The translations under genes and the position numbers were made by a program. A stretch of 64,000 nt of DNA from Halobacteriovorax sp. DA5 (GTDB taxonomy: Bacteria > Bdellovibrionota > Bacteriovoracia > Bacteriovoracales > Bacteriovoracaceae), in NCBI RefSeq assembly GCF_002903145.1, contig NZ_PPDJ01000001.1, forward strand, positions 124,001 to 188,000, read 5' to 3'. Under the pieces are notes generated by a model that was not told the DNA's origin, did no database searches, and saw nothing but the letters and a program-made list of their open reading frames with translations. This document shows positions 25,231 through 34,581 of this stretch, one piece after another. Numbering within the stretch: position 1 is the first letter of the stretch; each line of letters opens with the position of its first letter.

Positions 25231-26721
25231 ATGAAAGCACTTAAAATCGCCACGATATCAATTTGTTCTCTTTTAACCTTTGCCTTTGATGATAAGTTCG
25301 AAGACTTTGCCGAGATGGATGCATGTGTTGAATGTGTCATGGTTCAAGAACAGAATCAAAATATGAACTCTTCTGGGGGTGGCTATCCTGGTATGGGAAT
25401 GGGCATAGGGGGCAGCTTTACGAATTACGGTGTTAATCTGAAAATGCCAGATAAAAAAGCGATTGCATCTGCATTTGCAAAAAATCAATTACAGTATCAT
25501 ATATCCCATTCAGCTAATGATACAGTGGACTTAGAAAGTTATTTCGCAAGTGTTGATCCAAAGAATGAGTTAAGTCGTAGTGAGCGTGAAAAATTGGTAA
25601 CTGAGATTATAAGTAATTCCACAGCTCCATACTATGAATATAATGTAGAAACAAATACTGGTTTCTATAAAGTAAATCCCGCTATCGAACGTCTTATTCG
25701 TTCGGCCCAAGCTTCTGGCTATATTGTCGATAATGAGTCTTATAAAGATCTTGAGTTAGCAAAGGCCTATATTACTTTCGAAGGTGATGTGGATGGACTA
25801 ATTAGTTATCTTAAAGAAAATTACAAAGGGGCCAAACTTGCAAAGGCAGCAAATCAATATCCTCGTTATATGGGTATGGATGCCAATGGAAACCTTTCAG
25901 ACGACTATTATAAATTATTAAAGCTTTCTCTCGAATCTGGGGGACTTGATGATACAAAGGTTATGGAGTTAATTAGACAAGAGATTCTTTCAAGATCACT
26001 TGGAGGGAAACCATCTCCGATTTCTGATTTAATATCAAAGCATATTGATGTGGCAGAGTCTTATCGAAATGGGTTAGGAGATAATCTGGCATGTGAATTT
26101 GCTAAAGGGATTTATCTCAATACTAATCATATGAAAGAAACGATAAGTTCTACATATCCAGCAATGGCCACTTCTAGTAATTTATTTGGCTCTTATGAAC
26201 AGCAGGCCATCATGGAAGATCTCAAAAGCTCTGCCATTTTTAATAATATGAATAATCTTCTTCATTACCAGGCCCTAGGTGGAAGTATTGATACGGTTTG
26301 TGCTGATGGTATGTATCCAAGGGATTACCTCGAAGTTGCTCATAGAGAAGGGCTTCTTGATAATTTTGCGAAAGAAGAGCTCATCATCCTTGGACTTGTT
26401 CAGGATGATTGCTACAAAGATGTTTCTCGTCTTGAGTTAGCGAAGTTATGTGATGCTGCTTCAATTGCATATATTCTTGAAAGACAGACCAGGCGAAATC
26501 TTCAAATGTCTGAGCGTACAGAAAACTCAAATGTAAAACACAATTATATTGAGGGGAGAAATGGTTGTAGCATTTCTGTTCTAGATAATATTGTGAGAAA
26601 AGGTGGAAAGACAGTTGATCGAGAAGTTGAAGTTCTCTTAAATAGTGATGAAGTAATTTTAAGAACCAAGAGCATGGAGAAGCTAAAGGCCAGTATTAAT
26701 AGCCTTTACGGAGACCAGTAA
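25231..26721 (+). CDS. Hypothetical secreted protein, 496 residues
   Basis: Starts MKALKIATISICSLLTFAF, a signal peptide, followed by an acidic region, a Cys pair (CVEC) and a Gly/Met-rich stretch (GGGYPGMGMGIGGSF). The remaining ~430 residues are soluble and helical with scattered Cys (CEFAKG, VCADG, DDCYKD, LCDAA, GCSISV), suggesting disulfides in the periplasm or outside. No known domain recognised. No strong ribosome site before ATG 25231. Confidence 0.65.
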   Translation: MKALKIATISICSLLTFAFDDKFEDFAEMDACVECVMVQEQNQNMNSSGGGYPGMGMGIGGSFTNYGVNLKMPDKKAIASAFAKNQLQYHISHSANDTVDLESYFASVDPKNELSRSEREKLVTEIISNSTAPYYEYNVETNTGFYKVNPAIERLIRSAQASGYIVDNESYKDLELAKAYITFEGDVDGLISYLKENYKGAKLAKAANQYPRYMGMDANGNLSDDYYKLLKLSLESGGLDDTKVMELIRQEILSRSLGGKPSPISDLISKHIDVAESYRNGLGDNLACEFAKGIYLNTNHMKETISSTYPAMATSSNLFGSYEQQAIMEDLKSSAIFNNMNNLLHYQALGGSIDTVCADGMYPRDYLEVAHREGLLDNFAKEELIILGLVQDDCYKDVSRLELAKLCDAASIAYILERQTRRNLQMSERTENSNVKHNYIEGRNGCSISVLDNIVRKGGKTVDREVEVLLNSDEVILRTKSMEKLKASINSLYGDQ

Positions 26722-26766
26722 GTTCTTTGTTGCACGAAATCATAGGGGCAGATAAAATAGAATATT

Positions 26767-27141
26767 ATGGCCCTTAGTTTAGAAAAAACTTTTGTTAAAA
26801 CGACAAAGAATAAGATTAAAAATCGTATTGAAAATTCTGATGAATCTTTACTTGAGATTATACTCGATCATAAAGAGGAGCGTTCTCGTCGTACGCAAAA
26901 AGGTGAGCATAAGGCCTGTGTGAAAAGACCGTGGGATTCAAGTGATAGTTCTCAGCGTGATCTCTTTAATGGAAGTAGTGAAGGCTATAACAAGTCTAAG
27001 GTTGCTAATAAGACAGTTATGAAGCCATATCAAAAAGAGTGTGAGGGGAGTCGTCCGAGTAAGTCAGTGAGCTGTGACGAAAAACTAAAGTCACGTGTCG
27101 TGGGCCGTGCCAGCGAGATCTTCGCCAATCTCGAACTTTAG
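26767..27141 (+). CDS. Hypothetical basic protein, 124 residues; stop rebuilt by MITE
   Basis: Lys/Arg/Ser-rich soluble protein (FVKTTKNKIKNRIENSDES; HKEERSRRTQKGEHK) with three Cys and no signal or membrane helix. I do not recognise it. Its TAG stop is made of the duplicated TA plus the first G of the inserted element at 27141; joining the flanks without the element gives TAA at the same place, so the protein is unchanged by the insertion. Confidence 0.55.
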   Translation: MALSLEKTFVKTTKNKIKNRIENSDESLLEIILDHKEERSRRTQKGEHKACVKRPWDSSDSSQRDLFNGSSEGYNKSKVANKTVMKPYQKECEGSRPSKSVSCDEKLKSRVVGRASEIFANLEL

Positions 27142-27333
27142 GGGCGCGGGTACCAATCGAGAATTCAATTATATAGAAGAGAGAATCATATCTAATTCTC
27201 ACTTTTCCATGAAATTTTTAATGAATTAGCCTCGAAGCATCGCTTTATGGAGTGTTCGTTATTGTATTTTTGTGAATTTAAGAAATAATTCTTAGTTAAG
27301 TATCCGAATTCTCGATTGGTACCCGCGCCCCTA
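27139..27333. mobile_element. MITE: 191 bp, 26-bp perfect terminal inverted repeats, TA duplication
   Basis: 27141-27166 and 27306-27331 are perfect inverted copies (26 bp, beginning GGGGCGCGGGTACC, ending GAATTC). They are flanked by TA at 27139-27140 and 27332-27333. The 139-bp interior is AT-rich and encodes nothing; the arms are far richer in GC than the surroundings. With the neighbouring T and A the symmetry reaches 29 bp. No transposase is in the window. A TA duplication is typical of IS630/Tc1-mariner-type elements and of some IS5 groups, so a transposase of such a family elsewhere would be needed to move it. Confidence 0.8.
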
Positions 27334-27924
27334 ACCGAATAGGCTGATTTGTTCAACTTCTTCAACTGGCTCGGTATCTGCTTGGATCTCTGCTAGTGCA
27401 TAAGCGAATTCTTCTGTACTGATCACATGAGTTTGAGAGATGAAGTCCTGCACACCTTTTTGATCATGTCTTAAGAAGTTGATCACAAGTGGTAAAAAGA
27501 AAAGTAGGTTAGCGAAAACATAGCCGATTGAGCGTCCAAAGCAATCAAGGGCACTTAATGGCTCAGTTACATCGTGTGACTTCACAACCTTTAACTTGAA
27601 AAATGCTTTCCCTAAAGTCTGTCCATTTCCTAAGTAGTAAGAAAAGAAGAAGTAGCTAAAGAACATGATTGCAAGTGATAGCTGTGTTGTCTGACTCTGA
27701 AATGCCATTGATGAAACCTTTGGCGAAGTCGAAATATTTGAAATGAAATTATTTACAAATGAAAGCCAAATAAAAGTTAGTGCCTTATTGGCAAAAACCA
27801 CAAGATAAATATCTAGGATAAAAGCGTAGAATCTCTTTCTAAGACGATCTTGTCTTATCTTCTTAGCGGCTTTGCTTTTTTTGTAGTAATCGTAAATTTC
27901 AGATAGCTTATTATTCGTGCTCAT
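27331..27924 (-). CDS. RDD-family membrane protein
   Basis: 197 residues. RDD signatures: RKRFYAFILDIYLVV (Arg and Asp of the name), GNGQTLGKAFFKLKVV, and RSIGYVFANLLFFLP with HDQKGVQDFISQTHVIS. About three membrane helices and an acidic C-terminal tail (EPVEEVEQISLFG). RDD proteins are inner-membrane, some with ion or export roles. Its TAG stop uses the terminal base of the MITE; before insertion it would have been TAA. Confidence 0.8.
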   Translation of the reverse strand: MSTNNKLSEIYDYYKKSKAAKKIRQDRLRKRFYAFILDIYLVVFANKALTFIWLSFVNNFISNISTSPKVSSMAFQSQTTQLSLAIMFFSYFFFSYYLGNGQTLGKAFFKLKVVKSHDVTEPLSALDCFGRSIGYVFANLLFFLPLVINFLRHDQKGVQDFISQTHVISTEEFAYALAEIQADTEPVEEVEQISLFG

Positions 27925-27955
27925 ACAGTGTTTATCGGTATGAACGCAGGAGAGT

Positions 27956-27984
27956 AAAAAAAAGGACGCTTAAGAAAGCGCCCT
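27956..27984 (-). terminator. Rho-independent terminator after mutS
   Basis: On the minus strand GGGCGCTT, loop TCTT, AAGCGTCC, then eight Ts, starting 13 bases after the mutS stop. Confidence 0.85.
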
Positions 27985-27996
27985 TGGCAAATATTT

Positions 27997-30639
27997 CTAG
28001 TTTAAAGTAATTTGATCAACTAATTCATTGAGCTTATTTAGGGCCTGAATAGGAGTTAAGTTGTTGATATCCACTTTTGATAAGTGATCCTCAACTTGTT
28101 TCAAGTACTCAGGTATTTCTGCTGGTGTTTGTACACTGAAGAAATCTAATTGTTCGCTATGATCACTATCAAGTAAGGCTTGAGACACACTTGATTCCTT
28201 TTCCATGCTCTTAAGAATTGATTGTGAACGCTTAAGTACAGTTGGAGGAAGGCCTGCAAGTTTGGCAACGTAGATACCAAATGATTGTGAAGCGGCTTGT
28301 TCAACGAGACGATATAGGAATTTAACATTTCCTCTATGGTTTTGCGTTTCTACTGTAAGGTTTTTTGCCTCTGGGTAGCGATCCGCAAGATCAATTAGCT
28401 CATGGTAGTGAGTTGCAAATAGACAAAGTGCTTTTGTGTTCTCAATGAAGTGTTCAACTAGGGCCCAAGCGATTGAAAGGCCATCATAAGTTGAAGTACC
28501 ACGTCCCACTTCATCAAGAATGATAAGTGACTTATCTGTTGCGTGTCTTAGGATCTCAGCTGTTTCGGCCATTTCCACCATAAAAGTCGATTGTCCTTTT
28601 AGGATGTCATCACTTGCACCAAGACGACTGAATAGGAAGTCGCAAATACTAACTTTGGCATTATCTGCAGGAACGAATGATCCAATTTGTGTTAGAAGTT
28701 GGATAATAGCAATCTCACGCATAACTGTTGTTTTACCGGCCATGTTGGGACCAGTAATAAGACCGAAGTATGTTTCATCATTAAGTTTAAGGTCGTGCGG
28801 AATGAATTGATCTTTGATGGCAGCTTTAATTAGTGGGTGCCATGCTCCGCGAATATCCATGTCACGAGACTTTTCAGAAATAGTTGGTCTTGAGAATTCT
28901 TCGTTTCGTGCAATCCAAGAAAGTGATTGAAGAGTATCTGTTGCAGATAGGATATTTGCTAGCATTTGAATTGCATGGCTTAAATCCGTGATCTGCTTAA
29001 TTAGTCCTTTAAAGATTTCTCTTTCAAGTTTTTCTAGCTTTTCGCGTGCAACAACAACTTCTTTTTCAAATTGAGTTAGCTCTTCAGTTGCGTACCTCTC
29101 AGAGTTAACAAGAGTTTGCCTGCGAATAAAATTTGCAGGAACTTTATCTGAATGAGTTTTAGAAACTTCAATGAAGTAGCCAGCAACATTATTTGATTTA
29201 ATACGTAGCTTTTGAATTCCTGTTTCTTCGCGGTAGCGATTTTCTAGTTCTACTAGAGCTTGGGCCGTATTTTGAGAAATCTTTGCAAGGTGGTCACGTG
29301 TCTCATTTGCGCCTTCTCTGATTAAGTTACCCTTATCGAGATTTGCACCTATTTCATCGTTAATTGTCTTTTTAATATCATCACGAAGCTTGAATAAATT
29401 CGTTTTGTCTTCCGTTTTCATTTCTTTAAAGACATTTGTTGGAAGCTCGCTTAGCGAATTTGTTAATTCTTCGTATACATCGACTGCACTTGAAATATTT
29501 AAAAGGTCCCCAGCATTTGCACGGTTTGTCGCGGCCTTCGCTAGGATTCTTTCAAGATCGCGAACGTTATTTAAAGCCTCGCGAGTATCTTGTAAAAGAT
29601 CATCATGTTTTAAAAAGAACTCAATTGTATCAAGACGATTTGTGATTTCTTTTCGATCTGTTAGTGGGTTTGTGAAAACAGTTTTTAGTTTTCTTGAACC
29701 CATTGATGTTTTTGTCTTATCCATAAAGCCAAGAAGTGAGTCTTTATAAGTTTCACGTGACTTTGGAAGTATCTCTAATCCTGTAAGAGTAGGGATTGTA
29801 ACCTTCATGCTACCCGTGCGATCAGATAGACTGAAAGCGTGGAGGTGAGTGAACTCTTCATGATTTTGAGTCGAACAAATATAATATGAAAGCGCTCCAA
29901 TTGGGCCGAGAACACTTTGGTTTTCATTTAAAAGTTGATCACGTTTATAAGTTGGAATTAACTTTTCAAGATAAACACTTGAGTACTTTTCATTAAAATA
30001 TTCTTTTGAAAGGTGAGTGACAAGAGTTCCATTGTGCTCATTAAGAGTAGCGACACTCTCATACTTATCCCACTGTCCTAAGTATGTAATGAACTCTTTA
30101 GGATGAAGGACGCGAATTTTTTCAATAAAGTCTTCAAAGCTATCAAGAATAAAACCTTTGAAGAATCCAGTTGTAAAATCAATGGCAACAATTTCAAAGC
30201 GGCCATTTACTTCATTACAGGCAAGAATGAATTGGTCTTCTTTTGAATCTGTTTTATCGAGATCGTAAGGCATCCCTGGAGAGACAACTTGAGTAACAGC
30301 TCTTTTAACAATCCCTTTTGCTTCTTTTGGGTTTTCGACTTGTTCACAAATTGCGACTTTAAGACCCTCGCTTGAGAAGCGATCGATATAAGTTGCAGCT
30401 GCATGGTGTGGAATTCCTGCCATAGGAATTTTGTGTTCACCAAGTTTTCCTCTGTGAGTGAGTGCAATATTTAGAATTTTAGATGCATTGATTGCATCTT
30501 CAAAGAAGACTTCGTAAAAGTCACCCATGCGAAACATTAGCATATGGTCACGATAGTTCACTTTGATTTCGTGATATTGGGCCATCATTGGTGTAAGCTT
30601 TACGCCTTCGGCAACGATTTTTTCAATCTCTAAAGTCAT
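27997..30639 (-). CDS. mutS: DNA mismatch repair protein MutS
   Basis: Recognises mismatches and starts repair with MutL. N-terminal mismatch-binding domain has LMFRMGDFYEVFFEDA (Phe-x-Glu in GDFYEVF), the ATPase domain has GPNMAGKTTVMREIA, ILDEVGRGTSTYDG and FATHYHEL. 880 residues from ATG 30639, which has AAGGGAA 8 bases upstream. The frame extends 26 codons further to 30717, without a better ribosome site and with a poor match to MutS N-termini. Ends in a helix-turn-helix dimerisation region. Divergent from the LPS export operon. Confidence 0.96.
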   Translation of the reverse strand: MTLEIEKIVAEGVKLTPMMAQYHEIKVNYRDHMLMFRMGDFYEVFFEDAINASKILNIALTHRGKLGEHKIPMAGIPHHAAATYIDRFSSEGLKVAICEQVENPKEAKGIVKRAVTQVVSPGMPYDLDKTDSKEDQFILACNEVNGRFEIVAIDFTTGFFKGFILDSFEDFIEKIRVLHPKEFITYLGQWDKYESVATLNEHNGTLVTHLSKEYFNEKYSSVYLEKLIPTYKRDQLLNENQSVLGPIGALSYYICSTQNHEEFTHLHAFSLSDRTGSMKVTIPTLTGLEILPKSRETYKDSLLGFMDKTKTSMGSRKLKTVFTNPLTDRKEITNRLDTIEFFLKHDDLLQDTREALNNVRDLERILAKAATNRANAGDLLNISSAVDVYEELTNSLSELPTNVFKEMKTEDKTNLFKLRDDIKKTINDEIGANLDKGNLIREGANETRDHLAKISQNTAQALVELENRYREETGIQKLRIKSNNVAGYFIEVSKTHSDKVPANFIRRQTLVNSERYATEELTQFEKEVVVAREKLEKLEREIFKGLIKQITDLSHAIQMLANILSATDTLQSLSWIARNEEFSRPTISEKSRDMDIRGAWHPLIKAAIKDQFIPHDLKLNDETYFGLITGPNMAGKTTVMREIAIIQLLTQIGSFVPADNAKVSICDFLFSRLGASDDILKGQSTFMVEMAETAEILRHATDKSLIILDEVGRGTSTYDGLSIAWALVEHFIENTKALCLFATHYHELIDLADRYPEAKNLTVETQNHRGNVKFLYRLVEQAASQSFGIYVAKLAGLPPTVLKRSQSILKSMEKESSVSQALLDSDHSEQLDFFSVQTPAEIPEYLKQVEDHLSKVDINNLTPIQALNKLNELVDQITLN

Positions 30640-30764
30640 GTTATTGATTCCCTTAAGTGTTGTGTATTCTTGAGCGATTAAGTCTACCAAATACACCACC
30701 AATGGAAAAGACTTCAATACTTACAATTGGCATGACGCACTTATTTGTCGTAAAATAGAAGGAC

Positions 30765-30784
30765 GTAAATAGCTGATTATTTAC
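30765..30784. other. Small inverted repeat in the mutS-lptC intergenic region
   Basis: GTAAATA, loop GCTGAT, TATTTAC. A 7-bp AT-only stem just before the lptC start region. It could be an operator or chance. Confidence 0.3.
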
Positions 30785-30805
30785 ATAAACTGAAGGAAGT
30801 TGTTT

Positions 30806-31792
30806 TTGCTAAGCGTTGGACAACGTTTGTCAATCTGGTTATTTCTTATTGGCATCATGACATCAACATTAATTGGACTCTTTAGCCGTTACGAAGACGA
30901 GGACTTAGAACAGTCGATGACGGATCTTTTGAACCAAGATATTTATTCGTATTTTAAAAATGTTAAGTACTTTAAAAAGACAGATAAAGATGCTCGCTAT
31001 CACCTTGAAGCGGCAGAGGTTTCTCAAAATTTAACAACAGATGTTCTTATTCTAACAGAGCCCAATGGGGTTCTTATTAACGATCATCAAGCAGAGCCAA
31101 TGTATTACGATGCTTACACTGGTGTCTTGAACGCAAAGGAAAAATATCTTTCTCTTAGAGGAAAGGTCGTTCTTAGAAATCGCAATATGAGTATTAAGTC
31201 AGAGAGTATGAATTATTCAGATAATTCTCAGGTTGTGAATTTCCGTGGCAAGACAGAATCGATTTCAAAAGATTTTGATTCGGCTTATGAAGTCGCGGTA
31301 AATGCAGATGAGCTAAGTTATAATCTTGTGACAGAAGTTGGAACTTATGACGGAAATGTTGAGGGAAGGGTTCAAAGAGTGAGGGCCTATGAGGACTCGG
31401 TTAAGTTTTTTGCAGACTCAATTATTGTTGATAAGAGCAATCGCAATGCCAACATGAGTGGAAATGTAAAATTTCAGAAATCTCAACTACTTGCAAGTGC
31501 CCGAAATGGCGAAATCTATCTAGATAACTACAATAAAAAACTCAAGTATTATGCACTATATGACGATGTGGTCATTGAGGAAACTGTTTCTCCTAAGGGA
31601 CAAGTTCCTTTTAAAAGAAAGGCTTTTAGTGAGCGACTTGAGGGATATATGGCAGAGGATAAAATTGTTCTGCTTGGTCTCCCACGGGTTTATCAAAAGA
31701 AAGACGTTTTAAAAGGAAATACAATTGTTCTTAGGCGTGACATCGAGACCATAGAAGTTGATGATGCTAATACGAACTTTAAAATAAGGTAA
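30806..31792 (+). CDS. lptC: LptC-like protein with LptA/OstA-like C-terminal part
   Basis: Part of the LPS transport bridge. One N-terminal membrane helix (LSIWLFLIGIMTSTLIGLF) followed by LptC-type beta-jellyroll sequence (LEAAEVSQNLTTDVLILTE), then an OstA-like stretch (FFADSIIVDKSNRNANMSG; FQKSQLLASARNGEIYLD). At ~328 residues it is far longer than LptC (about 190) and no separate lptA precedes lptB, so both jellyrolls appear joined. TTG 30806 has AAGGAAG 6 bases before it; TTG 30800 is also in frame. lptB follows after 7 bases. Confidence 0.78.
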   Translation: MLSVGQRLSIWLFLIGIMTSTLIGLFSRYEDEDLEQSMTDLLNQDIYSYFKNVKYFKKTDKDARYHLEAAEVSQNLTTDVLILTEPNGVLINDHQAEPMYYDAYTGVLNAKEKYLSLRGKVVLRNRNMSIKSESMNYSDNSQVVNFRGKTESISKDFDSAYEVAVNADELSYNLVTEVGTYDGNVEGRVQRVRAYEDSVKFFADSIIVDKSNRNANMSGNVKFQKSQLLASARNGEIYLDNYNKKLKYYALYDDVVIEETVSPKGQVPFKRKAFSERLEGYMAEDKIVLLGLPRVYQKKDVLKGNTIVLRRDIETIEVDDANTNFKIR

Positions 31793-31799
31793 TAGCAGC

Positions 31800-32534
31800 A
31801 TGGTTGAAGAAATCGCACAATTATCAGCTCATGGTTTAAAGAAAGTCTACGGCGGCAGAGAAGTCGTAAAAGGCGTTTCAATCGATGTTAAGCAAGGAGA
31901 AGTCGTAGGACTACTCGGCCCAAACGGTGCTGGTAAGACAACATCGTTTTATATGATGGTAGGGCTAGTTAAGGCAGATGAAGGAACAATAGATTTATCT
32001 GGCGAAGACTTAACAGAGCAACCAATTCATATTAGGGCGTTAAAGGGAGTTGGTTATCTTCCACAAGAAGCCAGCATCTTTAGAGATTTAACAGTTGAGG
32101 CCAATATCTTCTCGGTACTAGAAAATCGAGAACTACCAAGGGCCAAGAAGAAGACACTTCTTGATAACTTGATAGCAGACTTTGGACTTGGACATATTAG
32201 AAAATCTCTTGGTTCAGCTCTTTCCGGTGGTGAAAGAAGAAGAGTTGAGATTGCACGAACTCTGGCACTTGAGCCTAAGTTTGTTCTTCTCGACGAGCCT
32301 TTTGCTGGAGTTGACCCGTTAGCAGTTAATGACATTCAAAGTGTTATTAACAGTCTAAAGAGAAGGAATATCGGTGTACTAATCACCGACCACAACGTGA
32401 GAGAAACATTAGGAGTAGTTGATCGCGCGTTTATTATGAGTAGTGGAGAATTACTTGTAAGTGGGACACCGGATGAAATTGTAAACAATGAAAGAGCAAG
32501 GAAGTTCTATCTTGGTGAAGAATTTAGAATGTAG
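31800..32534 (+). CDS. lptB: LPS export ABC transporter ATPase
   Basis: Cytoplasmic ATPase that drives LPS extraction with LptFG. Walker A GPNGAGKTTSFYM, Q-loop YLPQEASIFRDL (the LptB form of the Q-loop), signature LSGGERRRVEIARTL, Walker B FVLLDEPFAGVDP, switch His in ITDHNVRETL. 244 residues, normal. Neighbours lptC and rpoN are the conserved order in proteobacteria. Confidence 0.95.
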   Translation: MVEEIAQLSAHGLKKVYGGREVVKGVSIDVKQGEVVGLLGPNGAGKTTSFYMMVGLVKADEGTIDLSGEDLTEQPIHIRALKGVGYLPQEASIFRDLTVEANIFSVLENRELPRAKKKTLLDNLIADFGLGHIRKSLGSALSGGERRRVEIARTLALEPKFVLLDEPFAGVDPLAVNDIQSVINSLKRRNIGVLITDHNVRETLGVVDRAFIMSSGELLVSGTPDEIVNNERARKFYLGEEFRM

Positions 32535-32583
32535 CTAGACCAAGCAAATAAGCTGGTCTGGTTACTAAGAATAAGGAACCAAT

Positions 32584-34035
32584 ATGGCCACAAAACTTTC
32601 GCAGAATCTCAGTCAAACTCAGCAGCTCGTGATGACGCCGCAGCTTCAGCAGGCGATTAAATTACTGACATTAAGCCATTTAGAAATGACAGATGTCATC
32701 GCTAAGGAGATGGTAGAAAATCCAATGCTGGAAGAGTTTTCACCTGGTGAAAGTGATTACAAACTTGATAAATTAGAGAGTCAAACTAAAGAAGCCAAGG
32801 CCGACGATTTTAAAGAAGAGGCCATGATGAGTAGTGGCGATGATATGGATTGGCAAAAGTATGTCGATAGTTATAACTCGACGACATACGAGCCAAATAT
32901 GGCCGCACCTTCTCTTAGTCCAGACGATATGCCTAATTATGAGAATATGGTTTCAAAGGGAGAGTCCCTTGCTGAACACCTTGAATGGCAGCTTCGTATG
33001 GAAGCTTTAAACGATGTCGAGATTGATTTTGCCATTGAGGTTATTGGAAATATCAATGATGATGGCTATCTATCATGTCCATTTGATGAGCTTATTGAAA
33101 AAACAAAATTAGAGCGTGAGCACTGTCTAGATATTTTAGAAATTGTTCAACGTCTTGATCCAGTTGGCTGTGGTGCTCAAGACCTTGTTGACTGTCTGCT
33201 AGCTCAAGCAAGAATTGCAGAAGAGCGTTCACCGCTTTTAGAGAAGCTAATTCGTTTTCATTTAACAAATCTAAAAAATAGAGATTATAAGAAAATTACT
33301 GCAGACACTGGAGTATCAGAAGAACAGATTATTGAAACTGCAAAACTGCTTCATAATTTTCACCCTAAACCAGGACGTCTTGTAGGTGGTGGAGATACTC
33401 ATTACGTAACACCTGATGTATTTGTTGTTGAAGTAGGGGGAGAGTTCGTTGTTCAGGTTAATGACGATGGTGTACCAAGATTAAGAATTTCTAAAATGTA
33501 TCAGGATATGCTTAATCAAGCAGAATCCCTGAAAAATAAAGAAGCTAAAGAATTCGTAGAAGAAAAACTTAAGTCGGCTTTATGGCTAATAAAGTCTATA
33601 AATAAGAGACAGCGTACAATTGATCAAGTGGCAAAATCAATTGTGAAAAAGCAGCAGCAATTTTTTAAGAAGGGGCCAAAACATTTAAAGCCTATGGTTC
33701 TAAAAGATGTTGCTAATGAGCTGGGAGTTCACGAGTCAACAGTGTCTCGTGCTACTTCAAATAAGTATATGCATACACCAATTGGCCTATTTGAATTGAA
33801 GTATTTTTTCAATGCGGGAATCGGTGGAGACAAAGGTGGAATCGACGTTGCAGGTGAAGTTCTAAAATTAAAAATTAAGGAACTTATCGACAATGAAAAT
33901 GAGAAGAAACCTTTATCGGATCAAAAGATTGCCGACCTTTTGAGCCAAGAAGATGTGAAGGTTGCGAGACGTACAGTCGCTAAGTATAGAGAAATGCTTG
34001 GGATTTTGTCGTCGTCAAAAAGAAAAGTAAAATAG
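32584..34035 (+). CDS. rpoN: RNA polymerase sigma-54 factor
   Basis: Alternative sigma factor needing AAA+ activators. Region I QTQQLVMTPQLQQAIKLL, the acidic region II (about 55-110), core-binding domain, a helix-turn-helix (LGVHESTVSRATSNKY) and the RpoN box ARRTVAKYRE near the C-terminus. 483 residues is standard. Forms the lptC-lptB-rpoN-hpf block. Confidence 0.96.
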   Translation: MATKLSQNLSQTQQLVMTPQLQQAIKLLTLSHLEMTDVIAKEMVENPMLEEFSPGESDYKLDKLESQTKEAKADDFKEEAMMSSGDDMDWQKYVDSYNSTTYEPNMAAPSLSPDDMPNYENMVSKGESLAEHLEWQLRMEALNDVEIDFAIEVIGNINDDGYLSCPFDELIEKTKLEREHCLDILEIVQRLDPVGCGAQDLVDCLLAQARIAEERSPLLEKLIRFHLTNLKNRDYKKITADTGVSEEQIIETAKLLHNFHPKPGRLVGGGDTHYVTPDVFVVEVGGEFVVQVNDDGVPRLRISKMYQDMLNQAESLKNKEAKEFVEEKLKSALWLIKSINKRQRTIDQVAKSIVKKQQQFFKKGPKHLKPMVLKDVANELGVHESTVSRATSNKYMHTPIGLFELKYFFNAGIGGDKGGIDVAGEVLKLKIKELIDNENEKKPLSDQKIADLLSQEDVKVARRTVAKYREMLGILSSSKRKVK

Positions 34036-34104
34036 CTCGATATTTTGGAGAAACTGCCGATAGGTTTAGCCAAGATACTATACACATAGAGGAGAACGTA
34101 TTTT

Positions 34105-34470
34105 ATGAAAGTAACAGTAAGTTTTAGACACCTAGATCATACGCCAGCACTTGATGAGAGAATCCAAGAAAAGTCAGAAAAAATCGCAAAGTACCTTGAT
34201 GGAAATCTACATCTAAAATGGAGTTGTGAGGTTAGGGATGGTCGCGAACACTATGCCGAAGTCGAAGTAATTGGACCGAAGTTCGATTACCATGCGAAAG
34301 CTCACTCTGATAGCCTATATAAGACCATTGATCTTGTTGTTGCTAAGATTGAAAAACAGGTACAAAGAAAGAAAGAAAAAATGCTTAATAAGAAAAAGAT
34401 GGCTCACAAAGACATGGAAATCCTCGAACCAAACGATGCGTGGATGGACTATGATGATATGGCGTCTTAA
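34105..34470 (+). CDS. hpf: Ribosome hibernation-promoting factor (short HPF/RaiA type)
   Basis: Binds the 30S decoding region in stationary phase. MKVTVSFRHLDHTPALDERI, ISxxD-like start, the EVEVIGPKFDYHAKAHSDS strand and the basic helix IEKQVQRKKEKM are family features. 121 residues: the short form with a modest acidic tail, without the long dimerisation domain. Ribosome site GAGGAG precedes ATG. Followed by a terminator, so it ends the rpoN operon. Confidence 0.93.
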   Translation: MKVTVSFRHLDHTPALDERIQEKSEKIAKYLDGNLHLKWSCEVRDGREHYAEVEVIGPKFDYHAKAHSDSLYKTIDLVVAKIEKQVQRKKEKMLNKKKMAHKDMEILEPNDAWMDYDDMAS

Positions 34471-34508
34471 TCAGTCAATATAAACATACTTTCTGTATAT
34501 TTTGCATA

Positions 34509-34541
34509 TAAAGCCTTCCGTTATGGAAGGCTTTTATTTTG
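34509..34541 (+). terminator. Rho-independent terminator after hpf
   Basis: AAAGCCTTCC, loop GTTAT, GGAAGGCTTTT, then ATTTTG. Perfect 10-bp stem. Confidence 0.85.
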
Positions 34542-34581
34542 CCTCCTTTACTGGTATGCTTGCTGGTCAAGAAAAGGAGAC

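Noticed and set aside
27017..27202. Minus-strand frame that begins inside the MITE
   Set aside because: It runs from the element into the neighbouring coding gene; no ribosome site and no sign of selection. The element itself codes for nothing.
27141..27331. The inverted repeat read as one giant transcription terminator
   Set aside because: Arms are 139 bases apart and lack a T tract; the TA flanks and reconstruction of the empty site fit a transposon better.
29390..29749. 119-codon frame on the plus strand
   Set aside because: Antisense to mutS, Ser/Phe-rich, as expected from its codons.
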